From the NCBI GenBank assembly GCA_030141605.1, contig JAQGDQ010002385.1:62001-126000 (forward strand): a stretch of 64,000 nt of DNA. The letters are read 5' to 3'. Of the stretch, positions 54,082 through 64,000 are shown piece after piece (the first letter of the stretch is position 1; every line of letters starts with the position of its first letter). The DNA is from Tubiluchus corallicola (Eukaryota > Priapulida > Priapulimorpha > Priapulimorphida > Tubiluchidae). The position numbers and the translations under genes are program-made. Below the pieces are notes generated by a model. The model was not told the origin of the DNA. It made no database searches and saw only the letters and a program-made list of their open reading frames with translations.

Positions 54082-55440
54082 ATGTTTGAATCCTTATCAG
54101 CCCGTTTGGGAACAATTTTTGGGCAACTGACCAAAAGCGGCATCTTAACAGAACAAAATGTTACAGAAGCTCTGCGAGAAGTCCGGTTGGCGCTTTTGGA
54201 AGCTGATGTCTCCCTTATCGCCGTTAACGCCCTCATTGAAAATGTTAGAGAGCAAGCCGTCGGTGAAAAAGTCTTAAAAAGCGTCACGCCGGCACAGATG
54301 GTCATCAAGATCGTTCATGATGAAATCATCTCACTTCTGGGAGAAGAAGAGCCACTCAACCTCGCCGCCTCCCCGCCCGCCGCAATCCTAATGGTCGGGT
54401 TACAAGGATCCGGTAAAACAACAACCAGCGCGAAACTCGCACACTTCATCCGAAAAAACCATAATAAAAAAATCCTCTTGGCATCCTTGGATATCTACCG
54501 TCCAGCCGCGCAAGAACAGCTCAAAATCCTAGGGCAACAAATCAATACACCGACCCTTCCCTCCATCATCGGGGAGCAGCCTGCAGGAATCGCTAAACGC
54601 GCCATGGATACAGGAAGAATAGAAGGATACGATATCGTTATTCTCGACACCGCAGGACGTCTCCATATCGATAACAAGCTCATGGATGAAGTCGCCACTG
54701 TCTCACAAATCACAAACCCCATAGAGACTCTCTTGGTCGTAGACGCTATGACGGGGCAAGACGCCGTTAATATCGCAAAAGAGTTCCATAGCAAAATCAC
54801 TCTCTCGGGAATTATACTCTCCCGCCTAGACGGTGATTCACGCGGAGGCGCCGCTCTTTCCATGCGCTCTGTCACAGGATGCCCCATAAAACTTTCTGGA
54901 ATCGGTGAAAAAATAGACCAGATAGAACCTTTCCGGGCACGGCAAATGGCCGACCGAATTCTTGGAAAAGGCGATATTGTCAGCCTCGTTGAAAAAGCCA
55001 GTGAGACAATCGGCAAGGAAGACGCTCAAAAGGTAACACGAAAACTCCTGAAAGGAGCGTTTACTCTCGACGATATGAATCAACAACTCGACCAGGTCAA
55101 GCAAATGGGCGGTCTGTCAAATATCGCCAGCATGCTGCCGGGATACCAAAAAATAAAACATAAGGTCGATACCGCTCACTTTGATGATAAAATGATCGCA
55201 AGACAACAAGCGCTTATTTTATCAATGACGCTGCAAGAACGTCAGAATCCAAAAATACTCAACGCCTCAAGACGGCGACGTATCGCAAAAGGAGCCGGTC
55301 AAACAATTCAGGATCTAAATCGCCTGTTAAAGCAATATAAGCAAATGGCCACAATGATGAAAAAATTCGGAGGGCTTGGGAAAAAAGGACTCCTAACAGG
55401 AAAAATGCCCTTCCTAAAAGGAAATAATTTTCCATTCTAA
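54082..55440 (+). CDS. ffh: Signal recognition particle protein Ffh
   Basis: A 452-residue SRP GTPase that brings nascent membrane proteins to FtsY. The N domain (LTEQNVTEALREVRLALLEA), P-loop GLQGSGKTTTSAK, DTAGRLHID, a G4 SRLDGD-like segment and the M domain (MGGLSNIASMLPG...RRRRIAKGAGQ) are all present. It opens the run ffh-rpsP-rimM-trmD-rplS, a common alphaproteobacterial order. Confidence 0.97.
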   Translation: MFESLSARLGTIFGQLTKSGILTEQNVTEALREVRLALLEADVSLIAVNALIENVREQAVGEKVLKSVTPAQMVIKIVHDEIISLLGEEEPLNLAASPPAAILMVGLQGSGKTTTSAKLAHFIRKNHNKKILLASLDIYRPAAQEQLKILGQQINTPTLPSIIGEQPAGIAKRAMDTGRIEGYDIVILDTAGRLHIDNKLMDEVATVSQITNPIETLLVVDAMTGQDAVNIAKEFHSKITLSGIILSRLDGDSRGGAALSMRSVTGCPIKLSGIGEKIDQIEPFRARQMADRILGKGDIVSLVEKASETIGKEDAQKVTRKLLKGAFTLDDMNQQLDQVKQMGGLSNIASMLPGYQKIKHKVDTAHFDDKMIARQQALILSMTLQERQNPKILNASRRRRIAKGAGQTIQDLNRLLKQYKQMATMMKKFGGLGKKGLLTGKMPFLKGNNFPF

Positions 55441-55493
55441 CAGTTTTGAAAATATCGTAAAAACCAACATCAACATATAAGGATACCTATTGA

Positions 55494-55880
55494 ATGTCAG
55501 TTAAAATACGTCTTGCCAGAGGGGGAGCCAAAAAACGCCCCTATTACCATATCGTTGCAGCAGATGCCCGCAGCCCACGCGACGGGCGATTCATTGAACG
55601 TCTAGGAAGCTATAATCCCATGATTCCCAAAGACGCCGAAAACCGAGTCATTCTGAAAACAGACCGTATTCAACATTGGCTCTCTGTCGGCGCGCAGCCA
55701 ACCGATCGCGTAGCAAGGATGCTCGCAAAAGCCGGGCTCATAAAAGCTCTCGCTATACCACAGCAAACGAAAAAAAATAAACCCAAAGCAAAGGCACAAG
55801 AGCGCTTAAACGAACTCAAAGAAAAAGAAGCGCAAGCCGCAGAAGCAGCAACGCAACAAGATGCTGACAATAGCGCATAA
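55494..55880 (+). CDS. rpsP: Ribosomal protein S16
   Basis: A 128-residue S16 (bS16), longer than the 82 of E. coli. [20 protein letters not shown], then [20 protein letters not shown] are the core; residues after about 85 form a charged, Ala/Glu/Lys-rich tail ([20 protein letters not shown]), a feature common in alphaproteobacteria. It leads to rimM after 57 bases (ATG 55938). Confidence 0.95.
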   Translation: MSVKIRLARGGAKKRPYYHIVAADARSPRDGRFIERLGSYNPMIPKDAENRVILKTDRIQHWLSVGAQPTDRVARMLAKAGLIKALAIPQQTKKNKPKAKAQERLNELKEKEAQAAEAATQQDADNSA

Positions 55881-55937
55881 TCTCTCAAAGAATATCCTGA
55901 GTATCTTGTAGCAAACAGTAAGGTGCATATTTCCAAA

Positions 55938-56498
55938 ATGATGATAACAACACAGCATAGTAAGAAAACTCCCTCTTCTCATTCCGAGGCATCACAAAAC
56001 GGAACATGGCTGAAAGTCGCACTCATTACAGGGGTAAAAGGTCTTAAAGGAGAGGTTCGTATCAAAAGCTTTACAGACGATCCTCACTCTATTGAAACCT
56101 TTCTCTTACATGACGAAAAAGGGCAGGAGTTCGCTCTGCAAATCAAAGAAGTACGTAAAGATATCCTTATCGCAAAAATTAACGGGATTAATAACCGTGA
56201 TGATGCAGAAGCCCTGAAAGGGACATGGCTGTACGCAGAACGAAACGCTTTTGCCGCTCCGGATCATGAAGAATATTTCCACGCCGATCTTATCGGGCTT
56301 AATGTTTTCACATCGGATAAAACCCACATGGGAACAGTCCGAGCCGTTCATAATTTCGGCAGTAGCGATATCCTAGAAATCGAAAACAGCCGATCTATTA
56401 TGATCCCATTTAATAAAAATTTCGTCCCCGTTGTCGATATTAACCAAAAAACAATCATCATTAACCCACCTGAAGATCTATTGGATAACACAAAATAG
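55938..56498 (+). CDS. rimM: Ribosome maturation factor RimM
   Basis: Read from ATG 55938 (a GTG at 55923 opens five codons earlier) the protein has 186 residues. The RimM N-domain (ALITGVKGLKGEVRIKSFTD) and the PRC-barrel (YFHADLIGLNVFTSDKTHMG, ILEIENSRSIMIPFNKNFVP) are both complete. It helps 16S 3' domain assembly with S19. The start choice is uncertain because the ribosome site AAGG lies close to the GTG. Confidence 0.93.
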   Translation: MMITTQHSKKTPSSHSEASQNGTWLKVALITGVKGLKGEVRIKSFTDDPHSIETFLLHDEKGQEFALQIKEVRKDILIAKINGINNRDDAEALKGTWLYAERNAFAAPDHEEYFHADLIGLNVFTSDKTHMGTVRAVHNFGSSDILEIENSRSIMIPFNKNFVPVVDINQKTIIINPPEDLLDNTK

Positions 56499-56507
56499 CA
56501 TCAGCCC

Positions 56508-57248
56508 ATGAATCAGAGCCATAAAACAGCAACAAAAACTTTTCAGGTTACTATCCTGACGTTGTTTCCCGAGCTTTTTCCGGGACCTCTGGCAGCTTCC
56601 CTTTCTGGGCAAGCGCTCCAGAAAAAACAATGGTCTCTGAAAACGCTCCACTTTCGAGACTATGCGACAAATAATCAACATCGTTCCGTTGACGATACTC
56701 CATTTGGTGGCGGTAGCGGCATGATTATGCGCCCCGACGTCATCGGAAAGACAATCGACGCTGCTATTGAGCAAAAAGCGACTCTTCCTTTGATTTATCT
56801 CTCTCCTCGAGGAGACCCCCTTAAGCAACAAACCGTTAAAACACTCGCAAAAGGGCAAGGAATGACCTTGATCTGCGGACGATTCGAGGGAATTGATCAA
56901 CGCGTTTTAGAAGCCTATGATATTATGGAAATCAGCATGGGTGACTATCTTCTTTCAGGAGGTGAGCTTGCGGCTATGGCTCTTGTTGACGCTTGCGTCC
57001 GGCTACAGCCTGGTGTTATTGGATCTAAAAAATCCTTAGAAGAAGAAAGCTTCGAGCATGGACTGCTAGAATATTCACACTATACACGGCCAGCTTGCTG
57101 GAAGGAGAGGCAAGTTCCAGAAATTCTCCTTTCTGGGCATCACGCCCGTATCCAATCATGGCGCCTTGAAAACGCTCGGGAAATCACAAAAAAACGACGA
57201 CCCGACTTATGGGAATCTTATTGCCAAAATTTGAAACATACACACTAA
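56508..57248 (+). CDS. trmD: tRNA (guanine37-N1) methyltransferase TrmD
   Basis: A 246-residue SPOUT enzyme that methylates G37 next to the anticodon, using S-adenosylmethionine. VTILTLFPELFPGPLAASLS, DDTPFGGGSGMIMRP, LICGRFEGIDQRVLE and ISMGDYLLSGGELAAM are the trefoil-knot marks, and the C-terminus (RIQSWRLENA) follows. It begins ten bases after rimM. Confidence 0.97.
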   Translation: MNQSHKTATKTFQVTILTLFPELFPGPLAASLSGQALQKKQWSLKTLHFRDYATNNQHRSVDDTPFGGGSGMIMRPDVIGKTIDAAIEQKATLPLIYLSPRGDPLKQQTVKTLAKGQGMTLICGRFEGIDQRVLEAYDIMEISMGDYLLSGGELAAMALVDACVRLQPGVIGSKKSLEEESFEHGLLEYSHYTRPACWKERQVPEILLSGHHARIQSWRLENAREITKKRRPDLWESYCQNLKHTH

Positions 57249-57285
57249 AATGCATGCATTCTAAAAAATTAAAGAGGTAACAATT

Positions 57286-57687
57286 ATGAATATTATTGAG
57301 AAAATCGAACAAGAACAGGTGGATCAACTTCTTAAAGAACGCCCTGTTCCAGAATTTTCATCCGGCGATACCCTTAAAGTTCACGTAAAGGTCATCGAAG
57401 GAACACGCGAACGAATCCAGATTTATGAAGGCGTCTGTATCGGACGGAAAAGTAGAGGGATCAACTCCTCCTTCACTGTTAGGAAAATCTCCTACGGAGA
57501 AGGTGTGGAAAGAATCTTCCCACTTTATTCTCCCAATATCAAAGAAATTGAAGTCGTACGGCGTGGCTCTGTGCGAAGAGCTAAACTCTATTACCTACGC
57601 GAACTCAGAGGAAAAGCCGCCCGTATCGCCGAAAAAACAACCGGCTACGCAGCAAAACTCAATAAAAAAACTAAAGGTAAAAAATAA
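57286..57687 (+). CDS. rplS: Ribosomal protein L19
   Basis: A 133-residue L19 (bL19) at the 30S/50S interface. [20 protein letters not shown] and [20 protein letters not shown], then [14 protein letters not shown] are typical, ending in a Lys-rich tail (NKKTKGKK). It closes the ribosome block, then leuC begins 48 bases on. Confidence 0.97.
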   Translation: MNIIEKIEQEQVDQLLKERPVPEFSSGDTLKVHVKVIEGTRERIQIYEGVCIGRKSRGINSSFTVRKISYGEGVERIFPLYSPNIKEIEVVRRGSVRRAKLYYLRELRGKAARIAEKTTGYAAKLNKKTKGKK

Positions 57688-57734
57688 TAAAAACATCTCA
57701 TTAAATTCTTCAATTTTATCTAGGAGATCCTTAA

Positions 57735-59141
57735 ATGACAGCACTGCGAACAGTTTTCGATAAAATTTGGGATAGCCACTCTGTACATGTACAACAGGAT
57801 GGAACAACGATCTTGTATATTGATCGGCATCTCATTCACGAAGTCACAAGCGCACAAGCCTTCGAAGGGCTGAAAAATGCTCACAGAAAAGTCCTCCATC
57901 CCAAAGCCACACTCGCTGTCGCAGACCATAATGTCCCAACAATCAACCGCGCGCAGGGAATCAAGGATCCACAAGCAAAACTCCAAATCGAAACATTGGA
58001 AAAAAATTGCAAGAACAATGATATTACCTTTCTATCCATGGAAGACGAACGCCAAGGAGTCGTCCATATCATAGGACCAGAACAAGGGTTTACACTTCCG
58101 GGAACAACCATCGTCTGCGGCGATTCCCATACCGCAACACACGGTGCCTTCGGCGCCCTGGCTTTTGGTATAGGAACCTCTGAAGTGGAGCATGTCCTCG
58201 CAACCAGCACACTTCTACAAAAACGGCCTCTCAATATGAGAGTTACCGTCCGTGGAAAGCTCGGCGCAGGAATAACCGCTAAAGATATTATCCTCGCCAT
58301 TATCGGAAAAATCGGTACCGCAGGCGGTACAGGACATGTTATCGAATTTACAGGCGATGCTATAACATCCCTTTCTATGGAAAGCAGAATGACTCTCTGC
58401 AATATGGCTATTGAGGCCGGTGCTCGTGCCGGAATGGTTGCCCCAGATCAGAAAACATTTGATTATCTCGAAAATCTGCCCATGGCTCCTAAAGGAGAAC
58501 TTTTCCTACAAGCCGTCAGCTACTGGAAAACGCTCTCTTCCGATCCGGGCGCTACCTACGATAGTGAAGTCGTATTAGACGCACAAGAGCTTATCCCACA
58601 AGTCACATGGGGAACCTCACCGGAAGACGTCCTCCCCATAACAGGAGAAATTCCCAATCCAGAAAATGCAGCAGACGAAACAACTCAACAATCCCTCCAG
58701 CGAAAACTCGACTATATGGGACTAACACCAGGGCAAAAAATCGATACCGTAGCCATCGATCGAGTCTTTATCGGCTCATGCACAAATGGGCGCATCGAAG
58801 ACCTACGCGCCGCCGCTGAAATTCTCAAAAATAAAACTATTCACCCTAACGTTTCCGTTCTTGTGGTCCCTGGGTCCGGACTCGTAAAAAAACAAGCTGA
58901 ATCTGAAGGGCTCGATAAGATTTTCCAGGAAGCGGGATGTGAATGGCGCGAGCCAGGATGCTCCATGTGCCTGGCAATGAACGATGATAAACTCAAACCA
59001 TTAGAGCGATGCGCTTCGACTTCCAACCGAAATTTCGAAGGACGGCAAGGGCGAGATAGCCGAACACACCTGCTCAGCCCAATCATGGCCGCAGCAGCAG
59101 CCATAGAAGGGCATTTAACAGACGTACGTAAATATTTATAG
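57735..59141 (+). CDS. leuC: 3-isopropylmalate dehydratase large subunit
   Basis: A 468-residue aconitase-type enzyme that isomerises isopropylmalate in leucine synthesis. The [4Fe-4S] ligands are the Cys of [14 protein letters not shown] and of [34 protein letters not shown] is the substrate-binding segment. AGGAGAT precedes the ATG. The rplS-leuC junction is a known alphaproteobacterial arrangement. It works with LeuD encoded next. Confidence 0.97.
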   Translation: MTALRTVFDKIWDSHSVHVQQDGTTILYIDRHLIHEVTSAQAFEGLKNAHRKVLHPKATLAVADHNVPTINRAQGIKDPQAKLQIETLEKNCKNNDITFLSMEDERQGVVHIIGPEQGFTLPGTTIVCGDSHTATHGAFGALAFGIGTSEVEHVLATSTLLQKRPLNMRVTVRGKLGAGITAKDIILAIIGKIGTAGGTGHVIEFTGDAITSLSMESRMTLCNMAIEAGARAGMVAPDQKTFDYLENLPMAPKGELFLQAVSYWKTLSSDPGATYDSEVVLDAQELIPQVTWGTSPEDVLPITGEIPNPENAADETTQQSLQRKLDYMGLTPGQKIDTVAIDRVFIGSCTNGRIEDLRAAAEILKNKTIHPNVSVLVVPGSGLVKKQAESEGLDKIFQEAGCEWREPGCSMCLAMNDDKLKPLERCASTSNRNFEGRQGRDSRTHLLSPIMAAAAAIEGHLTDVRKYL

Positions 59142-59164
59142 CGATATACAGAAAGAAGCATCCT

Positions 59165-59779
59165 ATGAAACCTTTTACAGAATTAACAGCAATCGCAGCT
59201 CCTTTACCACTTAAAAATATCGATACGGACATGATTATCCCTAAACAGTTCCTCAAAACAATCAAACGATCCGGGCTAGGGGAAAATCTCTTTTTTGAAA
59301 TGCGCTATCATAGTGACGGAGCAGAAATTAACGATTTTATCTTAAACCAATCCCCGTGGCGAAACGCGGAAATACTTATCTGTGGCGATAATTTTGGATG
59401 TGGATCAAGTCGTGAGCACGCCCCTTGGGCTCTGTTGGATTTCGGAATCCGCTGCGTTATAGCTCCCTCATTTGCCGATATATTCTTCAATAATTCCATT
59501 AAAAACGGAATCCTTCTGATTCAACTCGATATCAATATTATCAATACCTTAACTCAATTGGTCTCCGATCCTAAGCACGCCTCCCTGTCCGTTAATCTTC
59601 AAGAACAAAAAATCTATATGGACGATCATTCTTCTTTTTCTTTTGAAATTGACTCTTTCCGAAAAAATTGCCTCCTTAACGGATTGGATCATATTGATAT
59701 GACCCTTCAATATCATAAAAAAATACAAGCCTTTGAGGACAATTATCAAAAAGCCTATCCATGGCTTTCGCTAAAATAA
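59165..59779 (+). CDS. leuD: 3-isopropylmalate dehydratase small subunit
   Basis: A 204-residue swivel subunit. [20 protein letters not shown] opens the fold and [20 protein letters not shown] is the signature. It follows leuC by 23 bases and is completed by leuB, 10 bases downstream, so the three make one operon. Confidence 0.97.
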   Translation: MKPFTELTAIAAPLPLKNIDTDMIIPKQFLKTIKRSGLGENLFFEMRYHSDGAEINDFILNQSPWRNAEILICGDNFGCGSSREHAPWALLDFGIRCVIAPSFADIFFNNSIKNGILLIQLDINIINTLTQLVSDPKHASLSVNLQEQKIYMDDHSSFSFEIDSFRKNCLLNGLDHIDMTLQYHKKIQAFEDNYQKAYPWLSLK

Positions 59780-59789
59780 AGGAAAAAAA

Positions 59790-60905
59790 ATGCCCAAAAC
59801 TCTATTGCTCTTACCTGGTGACGGAATCGGCCAAGAAGTTATGGACGAAGTCGTTAAAATTATCGAATGGCTAAATATATATCGCTCGGCAGACTTTGTT
59901 ACGCAAACAGATGCAATAGGCGGCGCCGCTTACGACGCCTATCAAACCCCTCTGCTTGATAAAACCCTGGAAAATGCCATAGCCGCAGATGCCGTAATAC
60001 TCGGCGCTGTCGGCGGTCCCAAATGGGATGACCTCCCTTATGAGCTTAAACCTGAACGCGGTCTTCTGCGATTGCGAAAAGAAATGAAACTCTTCGCAAA
60101 TCTACGGCCCGCTCTTGTCTTTGACTCTCTGGTAGACGCCTCAACTCTGAAGTCAGAAGTTATTAAAAATCTCGATATTATGATCGTGCGGGAGCTCACA
60201 GGCGGAGTCTATTTTGGTGAGCCACGTGGTATAGAAACTCTAAAAGACGGCCAACGCCGCGGCGTCAACACGCAAGTATACACAACAGAGGAAATCGAAA
60301 GAATCGCCCATGTCGCCTTCGATCTCGCACGCAAACGAAACAATAACGTATGTTCTGTTGAAAAATCAAACGTCATGGAAAGCGGCCTTCTCTGGCGAGA
60401 AGACGTAACGGCTCTCCATAAAAAACACTATGACGATGTCACTCTATCCCACATGTACGCCGATAACTGCGCTATGCAGCTTGTACGAAATCCAACACAA
60501 TTTGATGTGATTTTAACAGATAATCTCTTTGGCGATCTGCTCTCTGATTGCGCCGCCATGCTGACAGGCTCCCTAGGAATGCTTCCCTCCGCCAGTATGG
60601 GCGCTGAAGATTCAGCAGGAAAAAGACCCGCTCTTTATGAGCCCGTTCACGGAAGCGCCCCTGATATTGCCGGAGAAAATAAAGCTAACCCTCTTGCGAC
60701 AATTCTCAGCTTTTCCATGATGCTACGCTATTCATTCAATATGAACGATGAAGCGGACCTTATTGAAAATTCAATTCAAAACTTGCTTAAAAGTGGCTTG
60801 AGAACATCTGATATCATGCAAAAAGGGATGGCTGTCGTCTCAACAAAGACTATGGGCGATGCACTGCTGGATGAAATGCATAAACAAGCCAATCATACAA
60901 ACTAA
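59790..60905 (+). CDS. leuB: 3-isopropylmalate dehydrogenase
   Basis: A 371-residue NAD-dependent oxidative decarboxylase. [50 protein letters not shown] and [20 protein letters not shown] carry the Mg-isopropylmalate site. [13 protein letters not shown] is the final signature. leuA and ilv genes are not nearby. A hairpin follows the stop. Confidence 0.97.
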   Translation: MPKTLLLLPGDGIGQEVMDEVVKIIEWLNIYRSADFVTQTDAIGGAAYDAYQTPLLDKTLENAIAADAVILGAVGGPKWDDLPYELKPERGLLRLRKEMKLFANLRPALVFDSLVDASTLKSEVIKNLDIMIVRELTGGVYFGEPRGIETLKDGQRRGVNTQVYTTEEIERIAHVAFDLARKRNNNVCSVEKSNVMESGLLWREDVTALHKKHYDDVTLSHMYADNCAMQLVRNPTQFDVILTDNLFGDLLSDCAAMLTGSLGMLPSASMGAEDSAGKRPALYEPVHGSAPDIAGENKANPLATILSFSMMLRYSFNMNDEADLIENSIQNLLKSGLRTSDIMQKGMAVVSTKTMGDALLDEMHKQANHTN

Positions 60906-60923
60906 TCTATCGCTGAATTGAAA

Positions 60924-60961
60924 AAAGCTTGGTCTTAAAACCTTATTTAAGGCTAAGCTTT
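60924..60961 (+). terminator. Interrupted hairpin after the leu operon
   Basis: AAAGCTT (60924-60930) pairs with AAGCTTT (60955-60961) and CTTAAA (60934-60939) with TTTAAG (60946-60951). The T-run is weak, so the terminator call is tentative. Confidence 0.45.
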
Positions 60962-61133
60962 CATGTCGCTCTTTTTACTAATGGCAATTTCTTCCCAAGA
61001 AGAGACATAATAACGGTAGAGCAGGAACTTAAGGACTTCACAACTGGTCGCGCTCTTGCTTTATTAATGACTGCCCTTACAGATCAGATCGCCAGCCCAT
61101 CGTTAGCTGCTATTCTCTGCGGAAATATCGTGC

Positions 61134-63338
61134 TTACTCTTCTCTGTTGACAAAACTCGCTACAATCTTCTTTTCATCTCCATTCTCAAAACAAATATGA
61201 AGACGATCGCCCTCTATCGCCAAAATTGTCCCATAACCAAATTTACGATGAAAAACACGATCGCCAATCTGAAGACGACTCTCTTCCTTATTTATAAATC
61301 CCTCGGAACTTTGCTCCCGTTGAGTTTGAAAATCCGAAAAAGAAACGTGTTCGCCTTTCCTTTTACGAAAAGACGTGCGCCTCTTTCTATTAGCAGAAAC
61401 AGAAAAGTCACTCTGACGCGAAACATCCTCCTCCGAAAGCTCACTGAGAAAACGAGACGGCAAAGCCGCCTGCCAACGGCCAAAAAGACAACGATTGGCC
61501 GTAAATAAAATCACCGCGCGCTTACGCGCGCGCGTTATACCAACATACGCTAAACGACGCTCTTCCTCCAGTGCATTTCTCTCTCCTTCATCAAGAGAAC
61601 GCTGGTTGGGGAAAATTCCTTCTTCCCATCCCGGGAGAAAAACCGTATCAAATTCAAGGCCCTTTGCACTATGCAAGGTCATTAAATAAATCTTGCTCTC
61701 TTCATCACTTTCCTCGTTTTCCATCACTAAACTAACATGTTCAAGAAAATCTTGAAACGTCTGAAATCCCCCTAAAGCAGACAGCATTTCTTTAAGATTA
61801 TCAATACGGCCCGCTGCCTCTACACTGGATTCACGACGCCACATTTCCATATATCCCGACTCCTCCAAAATATCATGTGCCGCCGCCCTATGATCCTCTT
61901 CCGCCAACTGCTTAAGACCAATAGCAGCACGCCCCTTGATAACCCCTTCCGAAAGTAAATGAGACACCGCAGAAACCATCGATATTTCACGCGCCTGCCC
62001 ACACTCCCTAATCATCCTTAAAGTCGAGCTCCCAACACCACGACGAGGAAGATTCACTATCCGCTCAAACGCTAAATCATCCGCAGGCTGATACGCAATT
62101 CTAAGCCACGCAATCGCATCCCTTATCTCCTGGCGCTCATAAAAACGCGCGCCTCCTATAATACGATACGGTATCCCACACGCTATAAACTGCTCCTCAA
62201 ATTCCCGCATCTGAAAAGACGCGCGAACCAAAACCGCAATCTCAGAAGCACGCGTTCCATAATTTTCTAAACAATTCTCTATCGCCCTCGCAACCTGAAA
62301 CGCCTCTGCTTCCCCATCTCGAACACTCCTCACCAAAACTTTCTCGCCACCAGAATATACCGTCCACAACCTCTTCTTCCAACGGCTGCCATTATGATGA
62401 ATTAAGCTTGCCGCAGCTCCCAAAATATGCTGTGTTGAACGATAATTCTGCTCTAGGCGAATAACCGTTGCAGAAGGAAAATCTTTCTCAAACCTCAGAA
62501 TATTGCCGACCTCGGCGCCCCGCCAAGAATAAATCGACTGATCATCATCGCCAACACAACATAAATTACCATGTTGTTGCGCTAAAAGTCGAATCCATAA
62601 ATATTGAGCCATATTCGTATCTTGATACTCATCAACTAGAATATAGCGAAACCGACTCTGCCAATGTGCTAAAATATCCGGCCTGCTCTGAAACAGATGA
62701 ATGCACAGCATAACCAAATCGCCAAAATCAACCGCATTTAAAGATAAAAGGCGTTCCTGATAACGTGTGTAAACCTCCAAAGCCAGCTCTTGTTCTCGAC
62801 CGCCCTTACGCTCGGAGTGCGTAATTTGCTCAGGAAGCAAAACCTTATCCTTCCAACGCTGAATTAACGACAAAATTAAACGAGGCGGATAACGCTTCAC
62901 ATCCACAGAAAGAGACTGAAGCTCCTGCTTGACAAGGCGCAACGAATCATCCATATCAATAATCGTGAAATCACGCCCCAAACCAAGAACATGCGCGTTA
63001 TATCGCAAAATACGCGCCCCTAAAGAATGAAAAGTACCCATCCATAAAGCGTGAGCAGAGCGATCTGTCAGCTGAAGAACACGCTCCTTCATTTCATTCG
63101 CCGCCTTGTTCGTAAATGTCACAGCCATAATCTCACTCGGGCGTGCCAACCCCTGAAAAACCAACCATGAAAATCGCGAAGTTAAAACTTTTGTCTTTCC
63201 TGTTCCCGCGTCCGCGAGAACTAAAACAGGGCCTTCCGTTACCTCAACGGCCTGGCGCTGCGGTTCATTAAGAGAAGAAAGCATACGCTCCTCTTGAGCT
63301 TTCAAACCAGATTCTTCCTTAAAATCAAATAAATTCAT
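61134..63338 (-). CDS. UvrD/PcrA-type DNA helicase
   Basis: A 734-residue superfamily 1A helicase. Motif Ia region LADAGTGKTKVLTSR (Walker A), ILVDEYQDTN (Walker B), VGDDDQSIYSWRGA, LEQNYRST and the later VNLPRRGVGSSTL and TLHSAKGLEFDTVFLPGWEEG, LAYVGITRARKR are all standard. The C-terminal RLQIGDRVFHRKFGYGTILA is the Tudor-like end of PcrA that contacts RNA polymerase. It serves excision repair and removal of stalled complexes. Leftward, opposite the leu operon. uvrD and pcrA names are both used for such proteins. Confidence 0.95.
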   Translation of the reverse strand: MNLFDFKEESGLKAQEERMLSSLNEPQRQAVEVTEGPVLVLADAGTGKTKVLTSRFSWLVFQGLARPSEIMAVTFTNKAANEMKERVLQLTDRSAHALWMGTFHSLGARILRYNAHVLGLGRDFTIIDMDDSLRLVKQELQSLSVDVKRYPPRLILSLIQRWKDKVLLPEQITHSERKGGREQELALEVYTRYQERLLSLNAVDFGDLVMLCIHLFQSRPDILAHWQSRFRYILVDEYQDTNMAQYLWIRLLAQQHGNLCCVGDDDQSIYSWRGAEVGNILRFEKDFPSATVIRLEQNYRSTQHILGAAASLIHHNGSRWKKRLWTVYSGGEKVLVRSVRDGEAEAFQVARAIENCLENYGTRASEIAVLVRASFQMREFEEQFIACGIPYRIIGGARFYERQEIRDAIAWLRIAYQPADDLAFERIVNLPRRGVGSSTLRMIRECGQAREISMVSAVSHLLSEGVIKGRAAIGLKQLAEEDHRAAAHDILEESGYMEMWRRESSVEAAGRIDNLKEMLSALGGFQTFQDFLEHVSLVMENEESDEESKIYLMTLHSAKGLEFDTVFLPGWEEGIFPNQRSLDEGERNALEEERRLAYVGITRARKRAVILFTANRCLFGRWQAALPSRFLSELSEEDVSRQSDFSVSANRKRRTSFRKRKGEHVSFSDFQTQREQSSEGFINKEESRLQIGDRVFHRKFGYGTILAIEGDRLHICFENGDEKKIVASFVNREE

Positions 63339-63379
63339 GATAGCTTTCCCACTCTTTAAAAAATAAACTGTCTCAGCAC

Positions 63380-63862
63380 TTATTGAACAAGCTCATCAAT
63401 ATGCTCATACGTTAAATTCCCTGGGACAATCATCATCGGAACGGTTAAATATCGGCTCATCTTCGATACTAACGTAGAAACAATCGGACCAGGGCTATCC
63501 TGATCAACAGCAGCCCCTAAAACTAAAACAGAAATAGAATTCTCGGCATCGTTAATAACTTTTAAAAGCTCCGTGACAACATCACCCTCTCGCATAAAAA
63601 TCTCCGGACGACAATTTAGCGAACGCTCCACCGCATCCGCAACATTCTGAAGAAAATACGCCGCCTCTTCATGACGCTCCTCCTTCATAATTTCTGAAAC
63701 CGCAACCCAATGCTCAAAAGCGGACGAGGACTCAATTGGATAAAATAGAGAAACACGTCCCCCTGTCGATACAGCACGGCGGCAAGCAAAATATAATGCC
63801 TTGTGAAACTCATCAGAACTGTCAACGACACATAAGTAAGTGTGATAAGATGATTCTCCCAT
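63380..63862 (-). CDS. Universal stress protein (UspA family)
   Basis: Read from ATG 63862 (AAGGGGG just before it; the frame opens six codons earlier at a TTG) it has 160 residues. The fold shows YLCVVDSSDEFHKALYFACR at the start and the C-terminal ISVLVLGAAVDQDSPGPIV...VSKMSRYLTVPMMIVPG, but the classical ATP loop G-x2-G-x9-G-S is poor. So it may be a UspA member that does not bind ATP. It lies 41 bases upstream of the helicase gene on the same strand. Confidence 0.85.
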   Translation of the reverse strand: MGESSYHTYLCVVDSSDEFHKALYFACRRAVSTGGRVSLFYPIESSSAFEHWVAVSEIMKEERHEEAAYFLQNVADAVERSLNCRPEIFMREGDVVTELLKVINDAENSISVLVLGAAVDQDSPGPIVSTLVSKMSRYLTVPMMIVPGNLTYEHIDELVQ

Positions 63863-63958
63863 ATATTCCCCCTTATTCAATAATTATAAACATATAATCT
63901 CAAAAACAACGGTCACAATTAAACTATATTACATAACTCAATATAAATAGATATATTG

Positions 63959-63982
63959 TATAATTAGCATCATTATGCTAAT
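63959..63982. promoter_or_regulatory. Palindrome with overlapping -10 box at the right edge
   Basis: ATTAGCAT-CATT-ATGCTAAT (63963-63982) is an 8-bp perfect inverted repeat. TATAAT (63959-63964) overlaps its left arm. It may be an operator for a gene beyond the window; no clear -35 is seen. Confidence 0.4.
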
Positions 63983-64000
63983 ATTAATAGCCGTAAAAAA

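Noticed and set aside
60929-61150. 73-codon rightward frame after leuB
   Set aside because: Starts only with TTG, has no ribosome site, covers the terminator hairpin and runs into the helicase gene on the other strand.

Overview
The window is a piece of a low-to-moderate GC alphaproteobacterial chromosome with a prophage filling its left third. The class assignment rests on the chromosomal genes: an Ffh-S16-RimM-TrmD-L19 block running straight into leuC-leuD-leuB, an S16 protein with a long charged tail, HslVU, GroESL and ObgE, and the general look of these proteins. The lineage below class level is not secure. The UbiT-UbiU-UbiV set (oxygen-independent ubiquinone synthesis) and a Dcu-type C4-dicarboxylate carrier suggest an organism that can live without oxygen, such as a host-associated or sediment alphaproteobacterium; that is inference.

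Positions 1-22.2 kb: prophage, mostly read leftward. From the left edge it holds the start of a portal protein, a gpW-like head-tail joiner, the large and small terminase subunits, a candidate packaging site, three small rightward genes, a ParB-domain adenine/cytosine-N4 methyltransferase, a cytosine-5 methyltransferase whose entire length is also open in a second frame, a gpZ-like tail gene, and a replication/recombination operon. That operon has a DUF6362-like HTH protein, RuvC-like resolvase, TOPRIM primase-helicase, Cas4-like nuclease, DUF6511-like protein, DEAD helicase, a probable ssDNA-binding protein, a Sak4-like ATPase and an AlpA-like HTH protein. Upstream of it lie four helically spaced GGTGTG repeats. 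A three-gene leftward cassette of unknown function sits next to the lysogeny switch (XRE repressor plus ImmA/IrrE protease, rightward) with two matching palindromic operators. The right end is a DUF2924 / large serine recombinase / HTH module.

Positions 22.2-24.1 kb: an IS1595-type element with perfect 8-bp target duplications has cut off the last codons of a pyrimidine-dimer glycosylase gene; a tRNA-Ser(CGA) follows.

Positions 24.1-64 kb: chromosome. Rightward: Dcu carrier; rplU-rpmA-obgE-proB; an MFS transporter; a type IV pilus/type II secretion ATPase, inner-membrane protein and prepilin peptidase; ubiT-ubiU-ubiV; a phosphofructokinase; rpsU; a flavodoxin; hslVU; ffh-rpsP-rimM-trmD-rplS-leuCDB. 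Leftward: an alpha-2-macroglobulin-like half protein, a potassium channel, parC, an RND efflux pump with its adaptor, groES-groEL, a UvrD/PcrA helicase and a universal stress protein. In sampled stretches of this part the + strand is clearly richer in C and A than in G and T whichever strand is coding; one sampled prophage line is balanced and another is only partly skewed.
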